A stretch of 64,000 bases of DNA. It comes from Ignavibacteriales bacterium. Lineage in GTDB: Bacteria; Bacteroidota; Ignavibacteria; Ignavibacteriales; Ignavibacteriaceae. The stretch is taken from positions 1,178,001 to 1,242,000 of the forward strand of contig JADJEI010000001.1 of the NCBI GenBank assembly GCA_016709155.1, read 5' to 3'. The notes beneath the pieces are model-generated. The model saw only the letters and a program-made list of their open reading frames with translations, ran no database searches and was not told the DNA's origin. The translations under genes and the position numbers were made by a program. Positions 56,916-64,000 of this stretch are shown in pieces; within the stretch, counting starts at the first letter, position 1; each line of letters begins with the position of its first letter.

Positions 56916-58130
56916 CTACAATTTTTCAATTAAATAAACTTTATCATTTCGTCTAACAAGAGAAGGAATTTCTAAAGTTATTTCATCTCCTCTTTTAGCA
57001 GACGAATTGTCTTTATCATTTACAGTTAGCTTTTCTAATTTAATATCAAGCACTCCTGTTGTTTCTCCCATTATTAAAATTTCATCACCAATTTTTATTT
57101 GACCTGATTCCATTAAAATGTGAGCGACTTGAATATTGCTAAAATAATTTACGACTTTACCCGCATAAACTTTTCTTGTGGTTGCTTTACTACCATTAAC
57201 TCCAGCGTATTCCTCCGATGAAGGAATGCCAAAATAAAATCCAGAGGAGAAACCACGGTTATAAACTTTTTCAAGTTCGCCAAGAAATTTTTTTTTCTTC
57301 ACTTCATTCAATCCCCCCTCAAAATAAAGATCTATCGCCTGCCTGTAAATTGAAACTGACTTAGCAACATATTCCGGCGATCTTTTTCTTCCTTCAATTT
57401 TAAATGAATTTATTCCGGCTTCAATTAACTGATCAATAAATTCAATTGTGCATAAATCTTTGGGTGACATTACATAATCTTCACCAATGATTAGAGATTT
57501 ATCAGTTGCAGAATCAATCACTTCATATTCTCGTCTGCAAGGCTGGACACACTCGCCGCGATTTGCACTTTTGCCAAATAAATGGTGACTCATAAAACAT
57601 CTACCACTAACCGCAATACACATTGCACCGTGAACAAATGCTTCTATCTCCAAATCAGTTTTTGCACGAATCTTCTTAATCTCTTCTAATGAACACTCAC
57701 GCGCCATAACAATTCTTACTGCACCCATTCTTTTATAAACATCAGCAGCAAGTGAATTTGAGATTGAGCTTTGCGTGGAAATACAAAAAGGAAATTCGTG
57801 TTTATAACATAAATCAGCAACGGCAAGATCAGAGCAGATACTTCTATCAACGCCGTTTTGTTTGGCTGAAATAATTATTTCTTCAAGCTCAGCAATCTCT
57901 TCTTCAAAAACAATTGTGTTAAGTGTAAGATATGTTTTTACCTTGTGTTCTTTACAAAAAGAAACTACTTCGGGAAGTTCATCAAGAGTAAAGTTTGCAG
58001 CCTTTGCACGCATATTAAGTTTATCCAAGCCAAAATAAACAGCGTCTGCACCATTGCTAACAGCAGCCCGCAACATAGTCCAATCCCCTGCTGGAGCCAT
58101 AAGTTCTGGTTTGTTGTTTTTAGTTATCAT
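56916..58130 (-). CDS. U32 family peptidase (YegQ/TrhP-like)
   Basis: About 404 residues from ATG at 58130 (MITKNNKPELMAPAGDW). The frame is open for nine more codons, but these lie within the repeat upstream and are not typical. The family pattern is clear: ELMAPAGDWTMLRAAVSNGADAVYFGL, the cysteine-bearing FVHGAMCIAVSGRCFMSHHL, and NRGECVQPCRREYEV, whose cysteines probably bind an iron-sulfur cluster. KIEGRKRSPEYVA follows. Members act in tRNA uridine hydroxylation or as collagenase-like proteases; which applies here is open. It is convergent with ppa. Confidence 0.9.
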   Translation of the reverse strand: MITKNNKPELMAPAGDWTMLRAAVSNGADAVYFGLDKLNMRAKAANFTLDELPEVVSFCKEHKVKTYLTLNTIVFEEEIAELEEIIISAKQNGVDRSICSDLAVADLCYKHEFPFCISTQSSISNSLAADVYKRMGAVRIVMARECSLEEIKKIRAKTDLEIEAFVHGAMCIAVSGRCFMSHHLFGKSANRGECVQPCRREYEVIDSATDKSLIIGEDYVMSPKDLCTIEFIDQLIEAGINSFKIEGRKRSPEYVAKSVSIYRQAIDLYFEGGLNEVKKKKFLGELEKVYNRGFSSGFYFGIPSSEEYAGVNGSKATTRKVYAGKVVNYFSNIQVAHILMESGQIKIGDEILIMGETTGVLDIKLEKLTVNDKDNSSAKRGDEITLEIPSLVRRNDKVYLIEKL

Positions 58131-58143
58131 ATAAAAGAAATGG

Positions 58144-58205
58144 CACACAGATGACACTGATTAAACTGATCAGCGCAGATCAGCAAAATCAGCGTCATCC
58201 GCGTG
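58144..58205. repeat. Inverted repeat before the U32 peptidase gene
   Basis: CACACAGATGACACTGATT (58144-58162) pairs with AATCAGCGTCATCCGCGTG (58187-58205) at 16 of 19 positions. GATC words lie between the arms. It fills the gap between pepT and the U32 gene. Confidence 0.75.
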
Positions 58206-58213
58206 CTATTGTG

Positions 58214-59461
58214 TTAAGCTTTTTCTTCCCAAACTTTTGCAACCTCAACAATTGTCTTTACTGCCATTTCCATATCTTGAATTGCGACCCATTCAAGCTG
58301 TGAATGGAAACTATGCTCGCCTGCAAAAATATTTGGTGTTGGCAATCCCATAAAAGATAAACGCGATCCATCCGTACCGCCGCGAATTGGATGCATGATT
58401 GGTTTTATTCCTAATCGCTCCATTGCTTCAACAGCGTATTGATTAACGTGCGGATGTTTGTCTAAAATTTCTTTCATATTTCTATACTGTTCAATTACCT
58501 GGAATTCCATTCTTGCGCCGGGGTATTTTGCAACTGTTTCCTCCGCAAGTTTTTTTAGAAAATCCTCGTAGTCTTTAAGCTTTGATGTTATAAAGTCACG
58601 GATGATGAATTTAAGAGTAGTTAATTCTTCATTCCCATTAAAATATCCGCAATGAACGTAGCCTTCTCTGCCATCGGTTGTCTCAGGAGATAATGTGCCT
58701 TTAGGAAGATTATCAATAAAGTACGAAGCAACTTTTATTGAATTAACCATTATATTTTTTGCATAGCCGGGATGAATGTTTTTGCCAAAAAATTTTATAA
58801 CAACAGCATCGGCAGAAAAAGTTTCAGTCTCAAGTTCGCCTTTGCTTGATCCATCAATAGTATAAGCATACTTTGCGCCAAGTTTTTTTAAATCAATCTT
58901 TTCAGTTCCTCTTCCAACTTCTTCATCAGGAGTAAAGCAAACTTTAATATCTCCGTGTTTAACTTCTGGATGAGTCAATAGATAATTAACTGCATCTACA
59001 ATTTCAGCAACACCTGCTTTATTATCAGCACCTAATAGCGTAGAGCCGTCGGTGGTAATGATATCAAATCCAATCATATTTTTTAGATCAGGATTATCAT
59101 CAACAGAAATAACCCATCCTCCATTTTCAAGTTTAATATCCCCGCCATGATAATTTTTTCTAATCATTGGCTTTACATCTTTTCCAGTTACCGCAGGAGA
59201 AGTATCAACGTGCGCGATGAATGCAATCGGATCAACTTTTTTATTTGTGTTTGATGGAAGAGTAGCCATTACATAACCCCACTCATCCATATGAGCATCT
59301 TTTAATCCCAGCGCTTTTAATTCTTCCGCAAGATCTTTAGAAAGTATTTTTTGTTTTTCAGAGCTTGGAAATGAAGTTGATTCTTCATCTGATTGTGTAT
59401 CGTATTTAACATACTTTAAAAATCTCTCAACACAAGTGAATTTATAATTTGCATCGAACAT
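58214..59461 (-). CDS. pepT: Peptidase T (tripeptide aminopeptidase)
   Basis: A 415-residue metallopeptidase of family M20 that releases the N-terminal residue of tripeptides in the cytosol. Zinc-site motifs are PIAFIAHVDTSPAV (first histidine and aspartate), LLGADNKAGVAEIVDA, and CFTPDEEVGRGTEKID (catalytic and zinc-binding glutamates). The dimerisation domain in the middle (KFFGKNIHPGYAKN) and the late GGTDGSRLSFMGLPTPNIFAG are typical of PepT. Length is normal. It is followed by a repeat and then the U32 peptidase on the same strand. Confidence 0.95.
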   Translation of the reverse strand: MFDANYKFTCVERFLKYVKYDTQSDEESTSFPSSEKQKILSKDLAEELKALGLKDAHMDEWGYVMATLPSNTNKKVDPIAFIAHVDTSPAVTGKDVKPMIRKNYHGGDIKLENGGWVISVDDNPDLKNMIGFDIITTDGSTLLGADNKAGVAEIVDAVNYLLTHPEVKHGDIKVCFTPDEEVGRGTEKIDLKKLGAKYAYTIDGSSKGELETETFSADAVVIKFFGKNIHPGYAKNIMVNSIKVASYFIDNLPKGTLSPETTDGREGYVHCGYFNGNEELTTLKFIIRDFITSKLKDYEDFLKKLAEETVAKYPGARMEFQVIEQYRNMKEILDKHPHVNQYAVEAMERLGIKPIMHPIRGGTDGSRLSFMGLPTPNIFAGEHSFHSQLEWVAIQDMEMAVKTIVEVAKVWEEKA

Positions 59462-59496
59462 ATTAACCTCAAGTTTTTAGTTTAAGAAAATTTGCT

Positions 59497-60960
59497 TCAA
59501 TTAATTTTAATGATTTTAACTCTTCTATTTTTTGCTCTACCTTCTTCGGTTTTGTTATCGGCAATAGGGAATTCCTTACCAAGCCCGACAACTTCAAACC
59601 TGTTTTTCATAATTCCTTTTGATACAAAATAATTTAAAACGGATTCGGCACGCATAAGAGATAATTTTTTGTTCCCTTCCGCAGAACCGACATTATCAGT
59701 GTGTCCTTCTATTCTCCAGCGGCTTAATGGATTTTCCTTCATTGATACAACTAATTTGTCAAGTTCGGCGTAAGCGGTGGGTAATAGCTGAGCGCTGTTA
59801 AACCCAAAATTGGTCGCACCGCTAAGGGTTACTTCTTTAATTTCCTCTTTTACAATTTTCGGCTCGACAACAGTGCATCCATTCTGATCTATCTTATCAC
59901 CAAGTGGTGTGTCCGGACATTGGTCGAGAAAATCCGGTAAGCCATCTTTATCCGAATCAATCGGACAGCCATTTGCATCAACCTGAACATCATAGGGAGT
60001 GGCAACACACTTATCAAGATAATCCGGAACGCCATCAGCATCACGATCAAAGGGACAGCCAAATTCATCAACCTCAACTCCAAAGGGAGTATTTGAACAC
60101 AAATCCATATAGTCGGGGATATTGTCTTTGTCTGAATCAAGCGGGCAGCCGTCTTTATCAACTTTGACTTCTTTTGGCGTTGAGAAACATTTATCGAGAT
60201 AATCGGGAACCCCATCCTTGTCTCCGTCAAGAGGACAGCCAAACTCATCAACTTTTACTCCGGCTGGTGTATTTGGACAAACATCTTTGGAGTCAACGAC
60301 ACCATCATTATCAATATCATTTTGCGTAAAAAATGCATAAGATAATCCAGCAGACAAAGTAAAAAATATGTCGTTGCTTTTTCCTGATGCAATATCATCA
60401 AGAAAATCATTTGGACTTATCTGCACACCGCCGGCGAGATTAATAGTTGTGTTATCAGTAATCAAAAATCTAAAGCCTAATTCACCGTTATAATTTAATT
60501 CATTTTTCTTGTAAACATCTGCAAGATTATTTGGCAGTTTTTGATCGGCTTCGCCTTTTGGATCAAACCATAAATTTGAAACACCCGCAAATAGATAAGG
60601 AAATACTACTTCACCTAAAGAAAATGCGTAAACAATTCCACCACCAAAGAATCCAATTTTAGTTCGAAAAATAGTTGGATCAAATCTCGTATCCTCTCCC
60701 GATATAAATCCACCACCCCCAAACGCTCTTAATCCAAAAGAGCTTTTTGTTGAAGAAGCAAAGAAGTATTCGAGAGTTGCTCTACCGAAATAATCAAATC
60801 CACTGCCCTTAAAGTCAGTGTATTCAAGTGTCGAACCTCCTTCAAAGGATAAAACAAGTGTACCCGAAAACGGATGATATAATTGATTAGAAATTTTTTG
60901 TGCGTGGACTGAAATAGAAAAAATTACAGCAATAAAAACAATTCTAAAAAACAGATTCAT
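59497..60960 (-). CDS. OmpA family protein with thrombospondin type 3 repeats
   Basis: A 487-residue outer-membrane protein. A signal peptide (1-20; ending SVHAQ) leads into a beta-barrel (about 25-210). Calcium-binding thrombospondin type 3 repeats span about 215-370, such as DKDGVPDYLDKC and DSDKDGLPDFLDQCPDTP. The C-terminal OmpA domain (about 380-487) has WRIEGHTDNVGSAEGNKKLSLMRAESV, which binds peptidoglycan. Such proteins tie the outer membrane to the cell wall. The barrel-TSP3-OmpA order is common in this phylum. It stands 35 bases before pepT on the same strand. Confidence 0.93.
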   Translation of the reverse strand: MNLFFRIVFIAVIFSISVHAQKISNQLYHPFSGTLVLSFEGGSTLEYTDFKGSGFDYFGRATLEYFFASSTKSSFGLRAFGGGGFISGEDTRFDPTIFRTKIGFFGGGIVYAFSLGEVVFPYLFAGVSNLWFDPKGEADQKLPNNLADVYKKNELNYNGELGFRFLITDNTTINLAGGVQISPNDFLDDIASGKSNDIFFTLSAGLSYAFFTQNDIDNDGVVDSKDVCPNTPAGVKVDEFGCPLDGDKDGVPDYLDKCFSTPKEVKVDKDGCPLDSDKDNIPDYMDLCSNTPFGVEVDEFGCPFDRDADGVPDYLDKCVATPYDVQVDANGCPIDSDKDGLPDFLDQCPDTPLGDKIDQNGCTVVEPKIVKEEIKEVTLSGATNFGFNSAQLLPTAYAELDKLVVSMKENPLSRWRIEGHTDNVGSAEGNKKLSLMRAESVLNYFVSKGIMKNRFEVVGLGKEFPIADNKTEEGRAKNRRVKIIKIN

Positions 60961-61043
60961 AGATTTCCTTAATTTTTGAATTACGATTCAAATTTAAGGT
61001 TATTTACGTGTAAATTAAAATTGAGAATTATTGTGTATAATAA

Positions 61044-61066
61044 AAAAGCTGCACGAGGCAGCTTTT
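61044..61066. terminator. Bidirectional hairpin terminator
   Basis: AAAAGCTGC (61044-61052) and GCAGCTTTT (61058-61066) pair around a five-base loop, with T runs on the minus strand after it. It ends the sorting-domain gene on the minus strand. Confidence 0.8.
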
Positions 61067-61117
61067 AATAGTTTTATTTCATTATTATCATCTTCTTAGT
61101 TTCAACAAAACTACCGG

Positions 61118-61131
61118 CCCCGCTCACGGGG
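61118..61131. repeat. In-frame palindrome CCCCG-CTCA-CGGGG in sorting domain
   Basis: Perfect five-base arms around CTCA. It encodes the extra residues YPVSG in QLRVYPVSGAGSFVETKKM, where the usual domain reads QLxAGSFVETKKM. Confidence 0.7.
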
Positions 61132-61163
61132 TAAACTCGTAGTTGGTAGTAATACACTCCGCT

Positions 61164-61184
61164 GGACAGGCTGATAGCCTGTCC
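61164..61184. repeat. In-frame palindrome GGACAGGCT-GAT-AGCCTGTCC in sorting domain
   Basis: Perfect nine-base arms around GAT. It encodes GQAISLS before SGVYYYQL, where the usual domain reads ASNLASGVYFYRL. Confidence 0.75.
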
Positions 61185-61286
61185 TACGTTAAACTCAACT
61201 TCGTAAGTGCCGGGCTGCTGCTGCTCGTTTACGAGTGTTGCGATTTCATTTCCAAGTACATCGTAAACTTTCAATGTTACATAAAC

Positions 61287-61328
61287 GTCACCCTTCGATG
61301 GCAAAGCCACAGGCATGCTCAGGGTGAC
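61287..61328. repeat. In-frame 42-bp REP-like palindrome in sorting domain
   Basis: Terminal arms GTCACCCT and AGGGTGAC are perfect, with an inner TGGC-TTT-GCCA hairpin. It encodes fourteen residues (VTLSMPVALPSKGD) between TIPS and VYVTLKVYD. 42 bases is an exact multiple of three. Confidence 0.8.
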
Positions 61329-62878
61329 AGAAGGGATGGTGTATTTTATTTTTGTTGTTGGATTAAATGGATTTGGATAATTCTGCTCCAATGTAAATTC
61401 TGTTGGTGAATTTATTTCCACTTCAACTGTGTTTTAATATTCATAAGTTCCATCATAGTTAATTTGTTTTAATCTGTATTGATATTTTCCAGCAGAAAGA
61501 TTTTCATCAGTGAAAGAATAACTTTTTGGTTCGGTAGTAGTACCAAATCCGGGAACAAAACCGATGACCTGCCAATCCGTTTGACTATTGACGTTTGACA
61601 TTTGACTCCTCTGCATTTCAAACCCGCTGTTATTTATCTCCGTTGCTGTTTGCCAGTTAAGTGTTACGTTGTTTTGCTGTGCTGTTGCCGAGAAGGAGGT
61701 TAGTTCGACAGGGACAATGTCGCTGGAGATTCTTACAAGCCATATTTGATCGTTTAATGGAGCTTGTGCCTCTATACCCGTACTAACATAATCCCCATTT
61801 GACATTTGAATTATTGAAAAGAAATAAGAATCTAAAAAAGTAGTATTAGGATTAGCTTGATCAGGATAACCCTCAATATATTTTGTCCAAAGAGTATCAC
61901 CTAAGGAGTTAGTTCTAATTATCCAACCGTGACTAATCCAATCGTAAATAGATCCTCCTCCGGTTACAATATAACCACCATCTATAGTTTGCTGAACCGA
62001 ATAACCGATATCATAATCATTATCGTAGTCATAAGTTTTTTCCCATTCTACATTTCCAAGGGAGTCGGTTTTAAGTAATGCGAGATTCCAACCTTCAAGG
62101 GTTATGCCACGCATTCCTGTAATTATTAGTCCTGAATCCTCTGTTTCTTCAGCCTGACGAAAGGAGTCGTATGATTCACCATATTTCCTTGTCCATAGTG
62201 TGTCACCAAGTAAATTTGTTTTTAGTAACCAAGCACGCTCAGTTGGTGTACCTGTTTTGCCAACGATCAAAAAGCTTACGTCCTTAACACTTCTTATATT
62301 ATAGGCTATGTCATCCCCACTATTTCCATAAATTCTTTCCCAAATATATTGACCATTAAGATCAGTCTTTAATAAATATAAATTTGAATTCTTTTCCCCA
62401 GCTAAAACATATCCGTCTTCAACAACTTCGAGACCCCAGCAAATATCATCATTAACCTCACCGAATGTTTTTGTCCATAGTGTATCACCAAGTGAATCAG
62501 TTTTAATGATGTAATAATCCAGCCCACCTGCGCCAAAAGAGTTTGTTGCTCCACCAATGATAAATCCTCCGTCATTGGGTTGCTTCATCGCGTAAGCATA
62601 ATCATCACCACCTCCTCCGTAAGTTTTTGTCCAAAGTGTGTCGCCATTGGCGTCTATTTTTATTAACCACACATCAAATCCACCTAAACCATAAGATCCA
62701 GTATACCCTGCAATGCAAATGTTACCATTAGTTGTTTCGATTACTGCTCTGCCAAAATCATCAGCGGTGCTAAGTCCAAAGTTTTTCTTCCATAATATGT
62801 TTTGTGCACTAATCGCATTAATTAAGAATAAAATTAATACTATTATAAATACATTGTGATTTTTCATTTTAATATCTC

Positions 62879-64000
62879 CTACTCAGCGTTGTGTTTAACA
62901 CAAAAATCCGTCAACGTATCTGCCTTTATCCAAGTATTATTTAGATATAATACTGCAGTACTATCGGTGTAAAATTCTCCGACTGGACAATCCTTACCAA
63001 CAAATGGATTGTATCCCTCCGGGCTGTAAAACGTATTATTTTTTATCGAGCCCCAAGATGGGGTATTATATGGTGATGGATCAGCAGAGTCAATTCTGCA
63101 TGTAGGGCGCTCAGGATCTAATGATTTTATTTTACTGCCTTGTATTGAAGAATAAAAATGCCCAACCCTTGGATGTGCATCCTGTGTGATTCCCACACCC
63201 TTTCCACCAGTTATCTTGCAATTATAAATTTGTACAAGTGGTTTCTCTGAATGTTTTGAACTGTCTTTTTCTCCAGCTTCTATTCCTGATTTGATTGGAT
63301 AAACTGTGTTAATCTCACTATTTGTTACTGTGAATTGGGCAGACTTATATACAATAACTGAGTCTGTTTCATTTATGTGAACATAGTAAGAACTATCCTT
63401 ATTAACTACTGCACCAATTCCGTCGCCTTGACTAATCACATTCGGATCTTGTCCAGTTGCATAAATAATTGTTGAATCAATTACAATTCTATAAGCCCCT
63501 ACTTGCATTCCATCCCAACCTGAATACATAACGTAACATCTCCTGAATGTTGCATCATCACCGAGCAGCTTTACTCCACTTGGTGCTGCAATTACCAATG
63601 TATCATTTTCAACTGCCGCCCAGCCGCAATTAACTATCGAATCATTATAAGCGTAAAAGTAACTCGATGCTGCGTCCACTCTTATCCCAAATCCTCTGAA
63701 CTTTCTGATCTGTATATCTTTGATTGTAATGTTATCAGCATTCTCAAGATCAAATCCCTTAATGCTCCAGAGGTAAGGGTCATCATCAAAAGGGTTTGAT
63801 TGCCCTTGCAGTATAGTCTTGGTTTTTCCCTTACCAATGAAAGATAAGCCGCTAAGATTGCTGATAAAAATACTATCAACAACAAAAGTTGAGTCAATGA
63901 GATAGTAAGAAGTATTTGAAGTTAATTTGTCCTGCATATCTTTAAATGAGTAGGCATTCGTCCAACTCGAGCCTGAGTGATCACCCGTTCCGTGAGGAGT
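62879..64000 (-). CDS. Secreted right-handed parallel beta-helix protein (5' end outside window)
   Basis: The frame is open to the edge of the window, so at least 373 residues are seen and the start is missing. The first visible residues (HGTGDHSGSSWTNAYSF) are typical of the region after the signal in such proteins. The body has parallel beta-helix spacing: FDLENADNITIKDIQIRKFRGFGIRVD, GVKLLGDDATFRRCYV and QIYNCKITGGKGVGIT. This fold is used by pectate lyases and surface proteins; no catalytic residues can be assigned. It ends without a sorting domain, 11 bases before the next secreted protein on the same strand, so they are likely co-transcribed. Confidence 0.78.
   Translation of the reverse strand, partial: TPHGTGDHSGSSWTNAYSFKDMQDKLTSNTSYYLIDSTFVVDSIFISNLSGLSFIGKGKTKTILQGQSNPFDDDPYLWSIKGFDLENADNITIKDIQIRKFRGFGIRVDAASSYFYAYNDSIVNCGWAAVENDTLVIAAPSGVKLLGDDATFRRCYVMYSGWDGMQVGAYRIVIDSTIIYATGQDPNVISQGDGIGAVVNKDSSYYVHINETDSVIVYKSAQFTVTNSEINTVYPIKSGIEAGEKDSSKHSEKPLVQIYNCKITGGKGVGITQDAHPRVGHFYSSIQGSKIKSLDPERPTCRIDSADPSPYNTPSWGSIKNNTFYSPEGYNPFVGKDCPVGEFYTDSTAVLYLNNTWIKADTLTDFCVKHNAE

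Larger units (their letters stand above)
61074..62867 (-). pseudogene. Secreted beta-propeller-like protein with type IX sorting domain, interrupted by an in-frame ochre codon
   Basis: From ATG at 62867 (AGGAGAT upstream) the frame encodes a signal peptide (1-21) and about eight repeats (25-390) with the core W-[LI]-x-K-x-[DN]-x-x-G-D-T-L-W-T-K, a likely propeller. A beta-sandwich linker (about 390-475) precedes TAA at 61434-61436. The same frame then continues as NTVEVEINSPTEFTLEQNYP into a sorting domain ending in TKKMIIMK. TAA stands where related proteins have serine (EYSNTVEVE); TCA to TAA would explain it. As read, the cargo loses its export signal. Three palindromes lie in frame within the sorting domain. 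Confidence 0.75.

Overview
The window looks like part of an AT-rich chromosome from the Bacteroidota/Chlorobi group, most likely an Ignavibacteria-type bacterium. This is inference, resting on four things: two secreted proteins end in type IX secretion sorting domains with the motif NYPNPFNPTTKI; a TAnnTTTG-type promoter precedes the 16S gene; the cbb3 oxidase has a fused CcoN/CcoO subunit; and there are lipid A/Kdo and outer-membrane barrel genes. The 16S 3' end keeps its anti-Shine-Dalgarno sequence, and several genes have AAGGAG-like sites.

Layout. 1-9.4 kb: a partial GT39-like membrane protein, an EVE protein, a broken tRNA-like gene with a poly-G tract, a GNAT acetyltransferase, rmuC, hflX, a BatA-like protein, a MarR-DoxX-SnoaL cluster with shared operators, and a sorting-domain protein. 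9.6-19.2 kb: leuS, serS, a YhcG-type nuclease, a heterodimeric ABC exporter and fbp. 19.2-22.8 kb: an accessory stretch of palindromic repeats, a 21-bp repeat array and unrecognised secreted proteins. 22.8-30 kb: a GT9 transferase, Kdo transferase, DinB, an SMR exporter, an interrupted outer-membrane protein and uvrA. 30.1-38.6 kb (minus strand): a complete cbb3 oxidase operon, ccoI-ccoS-ccoNO-ccoQ-ccoP-ccoG-ccoH plus a TauE/SafE-like protein. 39.3-44.7 kb (minus strand): an rRNA operon, 16S-tRNA-Ile-tRNA-Ala-23S-5S, with promoter, two boxA-like sites and a terminator. 44.9-64 kb: an ADP-forming acyl-CoA synthetase, a DUF5916 protein, a Nudix hydrolase, a CDGSH protein, a six-repeat Myb/SANT-like protein, a Bro-like gene abutting a truncated proS, a second 21-bp array between direct repeats, an NhaD-like antiporter, pyrophosphatase, a U32 protease, pepT, an OmpA protein and two large secreted proteins.

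The most unusual theme is short palindromic repeats sitting inside functional sequence. Four different palindromes lie in frame inside two sorting domains. One 16-bp palindrome occurs at two separate places in the 23S gene, and the same arms form the anticodon stem of the tRNA-like sequence. Other palindromes fill many gene gaps.

Caution: at least eight single-base frameshifts, mostly in homopolymers and including essential leuS, and a G/C homopolymer block suggest sequencing or assembly error. Broken genes are therefore described as probable full-length genes with a local defect. All family assignments come from reading the translated sequence; no database search was done.
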